DNA from: Natranaerovirga hydrolytica
GTDB lineage: Bacteria; Bacillota; Clostridia; Lachnospirales; DSM-24629
DNA: 64,000 nt
Direction: 5' to 3'
NCBI RefSeq assembly: GCF_004339095.1
Contig: NZ_SMGQ01000011.1
Location: forward strand, 769,652-833,651
In this document: positions 18,777-27,280 of the stretch, one piece after another
Layout of the letters: the number at the start of each line of letters is the position of its first letter
Position numbering within the stretch: the first letter of the stretch is position 1
Position numbers and translations under genes: made by a program
Notes under the pieces: generated by a model
The model's database searches: none
Told to the model about the DNA's origin: nothing
Seen by the model: only the letters and a program-made list of their open reading frames with translations

Positions 18777-20498
18777 TTATAAAAACCTATCTCTTAAAAC
18801 TTCAAAGGAATTGACCACATTTAAGATACCATAACCCCATTCATTGTTTGGATATTCTATGTTCGGATTTCTAATGGCTCCTCTTATTAATGTTTTTTTT
18901 ATGGTCTTTGTACTGGCATTAAGATCATTACCCAATACAATTCCCCATTCTAATAACAAAGCCGCTGCACCTGCTGTATAAGCCGCTGCTATAGAAGTAC
19001 CTGTCTGAGTTACAAATTGATTATTGGGTACTGGCCCTAAGACATTAACACCTGGCGCTACTAAATCTGGTTTGATTCTTAAATCTCTTGTTGGTCCTCT
19101 TCCAGAGCCTATAAATAGAGTATCTGTCAAATAATCGTAGGCACCAACGGTTATAGGTACTCTATGGGTACCTGGTATAACCACTGTTGTATTGCTACTG
19201 GGATTTAAAAATTGAGTCCGTGGATTAATCCACCCTTCCCTATCTATCCATATATTGTATCGACGAGAAACTACCACATCTCCATATACTCTAATGGTCC
19301 ATATTCCTGGTGTAGGGTCTGCAATTCTTAAAAAAATTAATTGATCACCTGATCGTTCTTCAATGAGATGATATTCAATGTATATAAATGTTGGCTCTAA
19401 AATAAACTGATGAAGCCCTCTTTGCCCCAATCTAGGGGCAAAGCGCGATAAAAAATCTCCTGTTGGAGATAATACCCCCACCGAATATATATCTGGTGAT
19501 GTGACCCATAGTTGTGCCAATAAACCTTTTTCATTTTCTGCTACATTAATCTCTACATCTTGATAGATTGCACCTTCTGGAAAATTCCCTTCATAGTGAT
19601 GACCTAAATTGGCTTCGTTACCTGCAGCAATTACCACAGCTATACCTATATTATCCGCTATTTTTGCTAATATTTCTTCTAATACAAAACTACCATCATG
19701 GGCAGCAAAATTCGTGCTTAGTGCCACACATATCACTAAGGGTTTATTTTCAGCTGTTGCTTTATTTACTAAGTATTCCAAACCCTGAATAATATCTGTA
19801 TTCTGATACACAACAGCATTTTCTTGTATAAGGGCTCTGTCTGCTACATATTGTTTTGCTCTTTTTAATTTCACCATAACAATTTCTGCATCGGGGGCTG
19901 CCCCTGCAAAATCCTCTTCCCTAATATACCTTCCCGCTGCAATTCCTGCAAGAAAAGTTCCATGTCCCGTATCGTCTACTGATGGTACGCTTTCTAAAGG
20001 ATTATCACTTTGTATGGCTTTATTAATGTCTTCACTTGTATATTCTGTACCATAATTAAAACCCTCAGGTGCTTGACCTTCTGTAATGGTTTGATCCCAT
20101 ATAGATAAAATTTTGGTCGTAGCATCTTCATATATAAAAGCAGGATGAAGATAATCAATTCCTGAGTCTACAAATCCAATCAATACATCATTCCCTCTCA
20201 GAGGCAAATATGGATGATTATGCATCGAGAGAATTCCAGCAGAATCAATAGCTTCTATACTAGACGGTCCAAAAAGTGTTATAATTGCATTTAAATCTAT
20301 TATGGCAAAAGTTAATAATATTTCAAAATATTGTTCTAACGGTATATGCAATATGGCATAAACATTATCTATGATTTGGTAATAATTTGTATCAAATTGT
20401 TCTAGAAAAAAATTGATATCCCCTAAATAGGGTACAATAATATCTGCATACTCCTCTGATAGTATAACTTCTTCAAGACTTAAAGTTCTATCTTCCAC
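18777..20498 (-). CDS. Csp-family subtilisin-like serine protease, copy 6
   Basis: This 573-residue S8 protease has Asp111 (VDSGIDYLHP), His179 (DDTGHGT, with Asp in place of the usual Glu before Thr) and Ser502 (GTSIAAAY). It is most like copy 3 in the prodomain (YLGDINFFLEQF) and the insert. The start is GTG preceded by GGGAGG at six bases. It is the most upstream copy of the array and has its own promoter region. The gap of 121 bp to copy 5 leaves room for a second promoter there. Function by family: spore-located protease acting on a cortex-hydrolase precursor. Confidence 0.85.
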   Translation of the reverse strand: MEDRTLSLEEVILSEEYADIIVPYLGDINFFLEQFDTNYYQIIDNVYAILHIPLEQYFEILLTFAIIDLNAIITLFGPSSIEAIDSAGILSMHNHPYLPLRGNDVLIGFVDSGIDYLHPAFIYEDATTKILSIWDQTITEGQAPEGFNYGTEYTSEDINKAIQSDNPLESVPSVDDTGHGTFLAGIAAGRYIREEDFAGAAPDAEIVMVKLKRAKQYVADRALIQENAVVYQNTDIIQGLEYLVNKATAENKPLVICVALSTNFAAHDGSFVLEEILAKIADNIGIAVVIAAGNEANLGHHYEGNFPEGAIYQDVEINVAENEKGLLAQLWVTSPDIYSVGVLSPTGDFLSRFAPRLGQRGLHQFILEPTFIYIEYHLIEERSGDQLIFLRIADPTPGIWTIRVYGDVVVSRRYNIWIDREGWINPRTQFLNPSSNTTVVIPGTHRVPITVGAYDYLTDTLFIGSGRGPTRDLRIKPDLVAPGVNVLGPVPNNQFVTQTGTSIAAAYTAGAAALLLEWGIVLGNDLNASTKTIKKTLIRGAIRNPNIEYPNNEWGYGILNVVNSFEVLRDRFL

Positions 20499-20539
20499 TG
20501 TCAGCCTCCCATTTTATTGATTAAGTAAGACTCTTGGTT

Positions 20540-20570
20540 ATTTATATGTCTAAAAGACTTTTGATTATGC
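20540..20570 (-). promoter_or_regulatory. Candidate sigma-E-type promoter for Csp copy 6
   Basis: GCATAAT (20564-20570) and CATATAAAT (20540-20548) on the minus strand are 15 nt apart and approximate a sigma-E -35/-10 pair, about 40 bp upstream of the GTG start. The match is partial. Confidence 0.3.
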
Positions 20571-20607
20571 AAAAAAATCTACAGCTTTTATAAGCTATAG
20601 ATTTTTT
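20571..20607 (-). terminator. Terminator of the transporter gene, overlapping its last codons
   Basis: AAAAAATCTATAGCTT pairs with AAGCTGTAGATTTTTT on the minus strand and ends in a T-run. The 5' arm lies inside the last six codons and stop of the gene ending at 20588. Confidence 0.75.
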
Positions 20608-21973
20608 TATAATAATAGATATATAATAAGTATAAAAATTCAACTGTTTCTGAAACAAGCATTGCTATAACCCCTATTAAAGCAGGATTTGGTATTCTTA
20701 GATATAATGTAAATACAATGGATACCATCAAAGCCACTAAGGATATAATTTTTGCACTTCTGATAAAGTGAGTCATATGATTTTTCATAAATAAGCCCCA
20801 ATAAAACTCTCTTCCTACCCTAATAATAGGGATTAAACACATCACTCTTAGGGCTTCTAAAGAATAAGGAATCACTTCTTCTGGCGCTTCAATTAATTTT
20901 CTTAATATAAAGTCACCTACATTAGTAAATGCTATGATGACAAGGGCCGTGGTTAAAAGAACACCAATAATCACTGCAAATTTAATGACAGGTTTGTAGT
21001 TTTTATTGTCTTCTTTGTTTAAGAATTTTAATGGCACTTGATGAAACATATTAAGAGGGCTCAGTATGTTCATTCCTAATCCCCAAGCAATGGCATATGT
21101 GGATAGTGCAATTTCTGGGCGAAGGGTCCTTGCAAGACCTGTATTAATAATGGGTTGTGCGGTCATCTTCATTATTGATGTTAATGCTAGTGGAATAAAA
21201 AACGATAAAATATATCTATAATTCAATATTTTATAATTCATATGCTCTTTATTTGGAGCAAGCTTTTCAAAACTTCTAGGTATGTTTTTTAATGATAATT
21301 TTGTTCCTAAAAACATAACCAAAGCTTCTACAAGGGTTGCACCTAAATGCATTGAACCTGCAACCACTGCTGCTGATACAAAAGTAATCTTTTCTGCAAA
21401 TATGATAATCCCAAGGACATAAAACAGTCTCAAAAAAGTCCCTATTGGTATCAGATAAGTTTTTTTAAATTTAATGGCTATACCTTGATAAAAGTCTCGA
21501 AAACTAATGGTTATAGAAGATAACATAACCACTTTTAAAATGGTAACTGCAATATCTAAAATATTATCGTCTACACTCATTAAATTTTTAAACACCCATT
21601 GACCCATGCCAGAAACAGCTACAGTAATATATGCTAATGAAGCAATTGAGGACATTATAATAACAAATTTTTTAACGCTTCTATAATTGTCTTTGTTATC
21701 TGCTAAGGCTATAACGGTTTGTTTAATCATATTAATAGGCCCCATAAACATATTGTTTAAACTCTTTGCAACTGCAAAAGCTGCTAAGTATAATTCGGGC
21801 TGAGGCAATCTAGACAAACCTGCGTTATATAGGGTATGGGTCAGTAACATAAAAAAAGCTGTTGTAGCCAAGGGCAAATAAAACATAAATTGTTCTTGCA
21901 AACTGACTTCCTGTTGTAGATTTAATGCCTCTTCCTGATTGTTTTCCTCATTATTTTTTATAATTCGAATCAC
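20588..21973 (-). CDS. Polytopic membrane transporter, MOP-superfamily-like
   Basis: This 461-residue protein has about twelve hydrophobic segments arranged as two similar halves. Each half contains an NxGL(S/A)R motif followed by an xNxxxxPxNM motif (FMGPINM near residue 95, ILSPLNM near 305). This internal duplication is typical of the MOP flippase/MATE superfamily, and the pattern also recalls bacterial ANKH-like proteins. The GTG start lies within the last 23 bp of the lyase-like gene, so the two are translationally coupled. That suggests uptake or export of a compound linked to pectin oligosaccharides, but no substrate can be read from the sequence. Confidence 0.5.
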   Translation of the reverse strand: MIRIIKNNEENNQEEALNLQQEVSLQEQFMFYLPLATTAFFMLLTHTLYNAGLSRLPQPELYLAAFAVAKSLNNMFMGPINMIKQTVIALADNKDNYRSVKKFVIIMSSIASLAYITVAVSGMGQWVFKNLMSVDDNILDIAVTILKVVMLSSITISFRDFYQGIAIKFKKTYLIPIGTFLRLFYVLGIIIFAEKITFVSAAVVAGSMHLGATLVEALVMFLGTKLSLKNIPRSFEKLAPNKEHMNYKILNYRYILSFFIPLALTSIMKMTAQPIINTGLARTLRPEIALSTYAIAWGLGMNILSPLNMFHQVPLKFLNKEDNKNYKPVIKFAVIIGVLLTTALVIIAFTNVGDFILRKLIEAPEEVIPYSLEALRVMCLIPIIRVGREFYWGLFMKNHMTHFIRSAKIISLVALMVSIVFTLYLRIPNPALIGVIAMLVSETVEFLYLLYIYYYKKIYSL

Positions 21974-23597
21974 TTCCTAAGGGTTTGTTATATAAATCAT
22001 TTGAATAGATATTTTTTTCTAATCCGTTATCAAATACATATTTTCCATGGAGCCTTGCTTCACTATTTAAATACTGTGGCATATCTACGTTCATATTTGC
22101 TTTAATACTTTCAAGAGATAAGATGGCTAAAGGCTCTACAGCGTCGAAAGATGCGTTTATTGTATCCTTTTCTACAAAAAAACCGTCTTTAAATTTTTCA
22201 TTCATAATATTTTGAGCCATTGTCTCAGCCATTTGTATATATGCTTTATTTTTTGTTGCTTTGTATAATTCAATTGCTGAAAACAATCCGTTAACATCTG
22301 TTGATTCAATATCATCAAATAGGATTACCTCATCATCAATATGATTGCCTACCTTAGCTAACTGATTATGCTGCATTATACTCTGAATATATTGCCATAA
22401 ATCATCATCTTTTGAAACACTGTAACCTTTAACTAGGCTATACAAGAAGTCTAATCCAGTCCAGTAACTTTTAATAACATAGCCTTTTTCTCCATAATAA
22501 CCTTTTCTTTTAATTTTATAATCTGTTAGATCTGTACCATCTGCAAACATGGGTTTCAATTGATTAGTATGCTTATTATAGCCATATTGATAAAATGATT
22601 TTAAGCCTTTAATGGTCCAATCTAGTATTTCTTTATCCTTAATTTGTTCTGCTAATTCTAATTGTACCAAGACATTTCTAATATAGATTGCTTTAGCATG
22701 CCTTTCAAAGATCACATTGCCTTCTAATGCAACATCACCAAACTCTTTTCCAAACTGTCGTTTTGCTCTGTCACCGTAAAATGAATAGGTAAAAGTTGGA
22801 TCACTTTCATCTGTTGGCGGTTCATACTGTTTAATATTTTGTGTGTATTGATAAACGCCTAAAGAAGTTTTGGGATGTCTTGCTTTCACATACATTCCAA
22901 TAAGTCTTTTTGCCCATTTTAAAACGGCTTCATTTTTTGTAAATTTATATAACATACCCGCACTATAAATCAAATCATTTCCTGCATTAATAAAAGTTAG
23001 ACCTTTAGCGGGTTGAAAAGGTTCAGGATCTTCAAATGATTTGTTCCATACATCTTGAGGTTCTAGTCCATAATCACCGTGTCTATTGAATTCTAAAGTT
23101 GACCAATTGGAAATGTGTGCATTCCAAAATGCTGAAATGAAATTTTCAGTTGCTTTGGGATTAACTGCATTCATTAATTCATAAAATGGAAAGTGATGTT
23201 TAAATTCATGAAGATAATGTTTGTTTTCCGGTCCATCTATTTGTAATGTTTCAAGATTAATGAGTCGATGACCACCCCATTGCATTAACCCACTTTCATC
23301 TACTAAATGGTTAAAATGGTATTGTAGAGCTTCCTTAGCAGCATTTACATATTGATCGTCTTCTAAAACCAAACTGCTAGCATATAGTAATCTAAATAAA
23401 TTTTGCTGATTGGCTAAGTTAGACATTACAATCTTATGATTTGAATGCTTTTGCCAAGTCATTTGTTCTTTTGTTTTTATATTGATACCATCGGCAAACA
23501 AAGGTGTTTTAGGATGATTATACTGATCCCTACCATATTTCAAAACATTGTCTAAGTATTCTGTTATAACATTAAGAGCTCTTTTTTTATGATCCAT
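21951..23597 (-). CDS. Putative intracellular pectate lyase (PL2-like alpha/alpha barrel)
   Basis: The 548-residue protein has no signal peptide. Motifs include TPLFADGINI (about residue 30), SNLANQQNLFRLLYASS, WGGHRLINLETL, HEFKHHFPFYELM and FWNAHISNW, the last followed by FNRHGDYG. They resemble cytoplasmic exopolygalacturonate lyases of family PL2 (PelW-type), recalled from memory rather than searched. Such enzymes split imported oligogalacturonides into unsaturated disaccharides. The coupled transporter and, further along, a GH105 enzyme and YhcH support a pectin-use role. An operator-like palindrome and a terminator-like hairpin precede it. Another toroidal hydrolase/lyase family is possible. 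Confidence 0.55.
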   Translation of the reverse strand: MDHKKRALNVITEYLDNVLKYGRDQYNHPKTPLFADGINIKTKEQMTWQKHSNHKIVMSNLANQQNLFRLLYASSLVLEDDQYVNAAKEALQYHFNHLVDESGLMQWGGHRLINLETLQIDGPENKHYLHEFKHHFPFYELMNAVNPKATENFISAFWNAHISNWSTLEFNRHGDYGLEPQDVWNKSFEDPEPFQPAKGLTFINAGNDLIYSAGMLYKFTKNEAVLKWAKRLIGMYVKARHPKTSLGVYQYTQNIKQYEPPTDESDPTFTYSFYGDRAKRQFGKEFGDVALEGNVIFERHAKAIYIRNVLVQLELAEQIKDKEILDWTIKGLKSFYQYGYNKHTNQLKPMFADGTDLTDYKIKRKGYYGEKGYVIKSYWTGLDFLYSLVKGYSVSKDDDLWQYIQSIMQHNQLAKVGNHIDDEVILFDDIESTDVNGLFSAIELYKATKNKAYIQMAETMAQNIMNEKFKDGFFVEKDTINASFDAVEPLAILSLESIKANMNVDMPQYLNSEARLHGKYVFDNGLEKNIYSNDLYNKPLGSDSNYKK

Positions 23598-23620
23598 AGC
23601 ATTTCCTTTCTAAATTGAAT

Positions 23621-23647
23621 AAAAAAACTATTTCTTATGAAATAGCT
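23621..23647 (-). terminator. Terminator-like hairpin in the leader of the lyase gene
   Basis: On the minus strand CTATTTC-ATAA-GAAATAG is followed by seven T, about 25 nt upstream of the lyase ATG and downstream of its apparent -10. The position suits attenuation, unless the lyase promoter lies elsewhere. Confidence 0.6.
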
Positions 23648-23668
23648 CAGAGTTATTTTATCCTTATA

Positions 23669-23692
23669 TGTGTTTATTATATCGTAAACACA
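23669..23692 (-). promoter_or_regulatory. Operator-like palindrome overlapping a TATAAT box before the lyase gene
   Basis: TGTGTTTA and TAAACACA form a perfect 8-bp inverted repeat with an 8-nt spacer. A TATAAT (minus strand, 23675-23680) overlaps the centre. This is the layout of a repressor site of LacI or GntR type. Confidence 0.55.
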
Positions 23693-23770
23693 CATCAATT
23701 TCTACTTTTAATTTGTCATTTTGTATAAAAAATATGCATATTTTGCAGCCCTTTGATAAGTTGGTTGTAA

Positions 23771-23804
23771 AAAAAGAAAAGATAAAATCAATCATCTTTT
23801 CTAT
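23771..23804 (-). terminator. Terminator of the PAS-GGDEF-EAL gene
   Basis: AGAAAAGAT pairs with ATCTTTTCT and is followed by a T-run on the minus strand, touching the stop codon at 23801. Confidence 0.7.
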
Positions 23805-25471
23805 AAGAACTTTTCAAATTCTTCTTGTATCAAAGGTTTGCTAAATAAATACCCTTGTCCAAATATACATTTTTTATTTTGTAAAAACTTTAATTGGTTT
23901 TCTGTTTCTATACCTTCTGCTATGATATTCAGTCCTAAACTATTTGCCATAGCAATAATAGCTGTAACCAACTCATTTTCATCTTCACCATTTAAGTCAT
24001 TAATAAACGAACGATCTATTTTTAATTTATTAATGGATAGCTTTTTTAATTTCCCTAAAGATGAATACCCTGTTCCAAAGTCATCTATTGAGATTTTAAT
24101 GCCTTTATCTTTAAGCTTTTGAAGTTCAGACAGTATATTATTCAAGTTATTGATAGAAATACTCTCTGTTATTTCAAGCTCTAAATATTGAGCGTCCAAT
24201 TTATATGTGTCCAAAATACTAAAAACCTTTTGGGCAAAATCTTTTTCTTCTAGTTGCTTTACTGATATATTAACGGCTATAGGTATTTTTTTAAAGCCTT
24301 GTTCTTGCCATTTTTTATTTTGTTTACACACTTCATTTAAAACCCATTCGCCAATTTCATTAATAAGTCCATTGGCTTCTGCAATTGGAATAAACTTTGT
24401 TGGTGAAATATAACCGTATTGAGAGTGATTCCACCTTAAAAGCGCTTCTGCACTAATGATTTCTTCATTATCTATATTAACAATGGGTTGATAATGAACA
24501 GATAATTCTTCTTTTTTTATAGCTTTTCTTAGATGATTAGATAAGGTAAACTGTTCATCTAATTCTTCTTTCATCTGCCTTGTAAAACGTATCATCGTCT
24601 TTTCTTTTTCATTTTTAGCTTTATATAATGCAATATCTGCATTATTCATTAACTCATAGGCATTTGTCGTATCATCTGGAAAAATAGAGATACCAATTGA
24701 GCTGGATATGTAGAACTCTTTATGATCAATAATAACCGGATTTTTAAAGATATAGTTAATGTTATGCACCACTTCTAAAACATCTTTTTCATCGTTAATG
24801 TTGGTTAGCAAACAAACAAATTCATCTCCACCTAATCGAGCGATAATGTCATTTTCTTTAACCAACTTTTTCAATTCATCTCCAAATAGTTTTAAAACCT
24901 TATCACCTATTTTATGCCCTAATGTGTCATTAATACTCTTGAAATTATCTAAGTCAAAAAATATAACACCAATCTTTTCATTTTTACTTTTTGCTTGCTT
25001 AATTTCATAAGTAATTTTTTCTACAAAATAGTCTCTATTAAATAGTGTTGTAACTGTATCTGTATAGGCTAATTCATATATTTTTCCTTCTTGTATTTTA
25101 ACCTCGGTTATATCGGTACATACTGCTGCTAAGTAAGAAATTCTTTTTTTATCATCTAAGACATTAAAAACTTTTATTAAGATGTTAATTTCTTGTCCTT
25201 CTTTATTTTTTATTATAATTTCTTCTTGATAGTCTTTTTGATCATCTATTTTTTCAGCCAATGCCCCTTTATTAAATTGCAAAAAATCTTTTATGGCCTT
25301 ACCTATTACTTCATCTTTATTATACCCTATTAATTTAAGAAAGCCAGAATTACACCATATAATCTGTTCATCAAAATCAGATATAAGTATACCCTCTGTA
25401 TGTTTTTCCATTAATTTGTATAATACTTTAATCTGATCATCCTTTTTATGATGTTTTGTTATTTCACTCAT
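23801..25471 (-). CDS. PAS-GGDEF-EAL cyclic-di-GMP turnover protein
   Basis: The order is a PAS sensor (about residues 13-125, EGILISDFDEQIIWCNSGFLKLIGY), a diguanylate cyclase domain with intact RLGGDEF (GGDEF at 214-218) and an EAL phosphodiesterase domain (about 315-556) with AEALLRW, EITES and IDDFGTGYSSL. Both catalytic signatures look complete. No RxxD inhibitory site precedes GGDEF. There is no membrane segment, so it is cytosolic and responds through the PAS domain. It would make or break cyclic-di-GMP and so affect motility, adhesion or sporulation. It has a long leader with a strong promoter. Confidence 0.9.
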   Translation of the reverse strand: MSEITKHHKKDDQIKVLYKLMEKHTEGILISDFDEQIIWCNSGFLKLIGYNKDEVIGKAIKDFLQFNKGALAEKIDDQKDYQEEIIIKNKEGQEINILIKVFNVLDDKKRISYLAAVCTDITEVKIQEGKIYELAYTDTVTTLFNRDYFVEKITYEIKQAKSKNEKIGVIFFDLDNFKSINDTLGHKIGDKVLKLFGDELKKLVKENDIIARLGGDEFVCLLTNINDEKDVLEVVHNINYIFKNPVIIDHKEFYISSSIGISIFPDDTTNAYELMNNADIALYKAKNEKEKTMIRFTRQMKEELDEQFTLSNHLRKAIKKEELSVHYQPIVNIDNEEIISAEALLRWNHSQYGYISPTKFIPIAEANGLINEIGEWVLNEVCKQNKKWQEQGFKKIPIAVNISVKQLEEKDFAQKVFSILDTYKLDAQYLELEITESISINNLNNILSELQKLKDKGIKISIDDFGTGYSSLGKLKKLSINKLKIDRSFINDLNGEDENELVTAIIAMANSLGLNIIAEGIETENQLKFLQNKKCIFGQGYLFSKPLIQEEFEKFL

Positions 25472-25739
25472 TGAAAGCCTCCTAGACGTTTTGCAAGAAA
25501 AACACTGTCCATCTGATTCGTTTTAATCCATATATCTTAGTGTACTTTCCCTTGTATAATTCTTTTTAATAGAAATTTATTGCGAAACTTTTTATTAGAT
25601 TTTTATGTATGATTATAAAACCAATTATCTATTCCTTAATCAAGGACCAATCCTATAAGATCAACTCAGCCTTATACCGCTTACTGGCGTAAGAGACACC
25701 CATTCTCCATGAAGGGTTTGTTATATTTTTACATATTCC
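25472..25739 (-). other. Long, possibly structured 5' leader of the GGDEF-EAL gene
   Basis: About 268 nt lie between the predicted transcription start (near 25739) and the start codon. On the minus strand the first 120 nt can form ACCC...GGGT around TTCATGGAGAAT, then CTTAC-GCCA-GTAAG, then ATC-TTATAG-GAT, then TCCTT-GATT-AAGGA. I could not match it to a known cyclic-di-GMP, SAM, TPP or purine aptamer. It could be a regulatory leader or a separate small RNA. Confidence 0.4.
25671..25699 (-). repeat. Dispersed 29-nt hairpin motif, copy A
   Basis: On the minus strand it contains GTGTCTCTTACGCCAGTAAG and continues CGGTATAAG. Near-matches occur at 44949-44977 and 53253-53281, all intergenic. The core is a 5-bp hairpin with a GNNA tetraloop. 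Confidence 0.5.
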
Positions 25740-25745
25740 AACTAT

Positions 25746-25774
25746 ATTATATATGCCTTGTAAAATTATGTCAA
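25746..25774 (-). promoter_or_regulatory. Consensus sigma-A promoter
   Basis: TTGACA (25769-25774) and TATAAT (25746-25751) on the minus strand are separated by exactly 17 nt. It drives the leader of the GGDEF-EAL gene or a small RNA within that leader. Confidence 0.8.
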
Positions 25775-25798
25775 CTTAGTGCCCTTTATCTTTGTACT

Positions 25799-25838
25799 AA
25801 AAAATCAATTTGACTAAATTGGTCAAATTGATTTTTTT
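25799..25838 (-). terminator. Terminator of the two-component operon
   Basis: AAAATCAATTTGAC pairs with GTCAAATTGATTTT, a 14-bp stem. On the minus strand it follows the histidine-kinase stop at 25847 and ends in a T-run. Confidence 0.75.
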
Positions 25839-25846
25839 CTTTGAAC

Positions 25847-27280
25847 TTAAGTCCATTTTTCTACTTTTAAATGTATGGAAAAAGTTGATCCTTCTCCTAG
25901 TTTTGATTTTACTTTTATTTTGCCATTATGCCCTACAATTATTAATCTAGCAATGGCTAAACCTAAACCATGTCCTGTCTTATTGATTTTTCTTGAAGCA
26001 TCTACTCGGTAAAAACGATTGAATACTTTTTTTAAATCTTTTTTAGATATACCTACACCGTTATCAACTATCTCAATAATACATTCCTCTTTAACTCTAG
26101 TACAATTAATCATAATTTTACCATCTTCTTGTGTATATTTGATAGCATTGTCTACAAAAACTCTAATGGCTTGTTTTATGCCTTGCTTATCTCCATAGAT
26201 AATAGGTGTACAATCTATAGTACTTTCAATACTATGGTTTTGAGTTAACATTTTAGTTTCTTTTATCATTTCTTCAAGCATAGGCTTTAATTCAAAAAAA
26301 CTCTTATCTAATTTCAAGGTTTTCTTATCGTGTCTTGCTAAAAATAATAGTTTTTCTACTAAATCTTGCATATGATCCGTTTCATTTTTTATTGCCAGTA
26401 TGGATTCTTCTAATACATCTTTGTCCTTTTTTCCCCATCGGTTTAACAAATTAGCATACCCCTGTATAACAGCTATTGGGGTCCTAAGTTCATGAGATGC
26501 GTCAGATACAAATTCTTGTTGACTATTATAAGACGACTCAATGCGGTCCATCATAATATTAATGGTCTTTGCCAAATCTTTAAGTTCGTTTTTCGTTCCC
26601 ACAACATTTATTCTTTCTCCTAAGTTTTGTGCTGAAATAATTTCTGCTGTTTCTGTAATATCCTTTATTGGCTTTAAAACCTTTTTATGGGCTTTGTTAC
26701 CTTTCAGGAGAATTTTTATCATTCTAAGGATTTCTAATATGGCAACAAACAAAATGATATTGCGTAAATACCTTAATTTATCATTTAAAGAATGAGCGAC
26801 AATAATGGTATTGTTCTCATTGATAAAATGGATATAAAACAATTCATTGTTCGTTCTATCATAGTAAATTCGATTTCGATTCGCCAAGTTTAGTGCCTCT
26901 GATGTGGTATACATCACTTCATCAATGGCTACATAAATGTCTTTTTGAGTGACACGCTTTAATTGATTGAGCCACTGTTGTGACATGCTCCCTTCTTCAA
27001 AGGTGTTGATCACTTCATTGGCTAGAATCTTATCATCTCTATGAAGAATAGGGAAAACGATCACCATTAAAGCCAAGGAATAGATGACAATAATAGCCAC
27101 TAATGAAGTTAATAAAAAACGAAAGTAGGTTAGTGATATCCTTAAGCTAATAGAGAATCTTAAGTTGCTCACAACACTTTCTTTTCTGCGGCTAATTTCT
27201 GTACTAATTGAATTAAATACACTTTGCACAATAGAAAAAAATGGATTTTGTTTTTGGTGGCTATTATTCTTTTTCTTCAT
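25847..27280 (-). CDS. Sensor histidine kinase
   Basis: This 477-residue kinase has two transmembrane helices (about 52-78 and 172-192) bounding a short extracytoplasmic loop of some 90 residues. They are followed by a HAMP-like region, a HisKA domain with SHELRTPIAV (phospho-acceptor His263), and a HATPase with N-box FVDNAIKYT, G1 DNGVGI and G2 GLGLAI. It overlaps the response regulator by 17 bp and forms an operon with it. It phosphorylates that regulator in response to an unknown envelope signal. Nearby targets may include the DUF4342 gene and a small membrane protein gene that share direct repeats. Confidence 0.92.
   Translation of the reverse strand: MKKKNNSHQKQNPFFSIVQSVFNSISTEISRRKESVVSNLRFSISLRISLTYFRFLLTSLVAIIVIYSLALMVIVFPILHRDDKILANEVINTFEEGSMSQQWLNQLKRVTQKDIYVAIDEVMYTTSEALNLANRNRIYYDRTNNELFYIHFINENNTIIVAHSLNDKLRYLRNIILFVAILEILRMIKILLKGNKAHKKVLKPIKDITETAEIISAQNLGERINVVGTKNELKDLAKTINIMMDRIESSYNSQQEFVSDASHELRTPIAVIQGYANLLNRWGKKDKDVLEESILAIKNETDHMQDLVEKLLFLARHDKKTLKLDKSFFELKPMLEEMIKETKMLTQNHSIESTIDCTPIIYGDKQGIKQAIRVFVDNAIKYTQEDGKIMINCTRVKEECIIEIVDNGVGISKKDLKKVFNRFYRVDASRKINKTGHGLGLAIARLIIVGHNGKIKVKSKLGEGSTFSIHLKVEKWT

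Noticed and set aside
25600-25740. Cyclic-di-GMP-I or -II riboswitch
   Set aside because: The conserved core elements (GCAAAGGGCAAACC type, or the class II pseudoknot segment) were not found. It is kept only as an unassigned leader.
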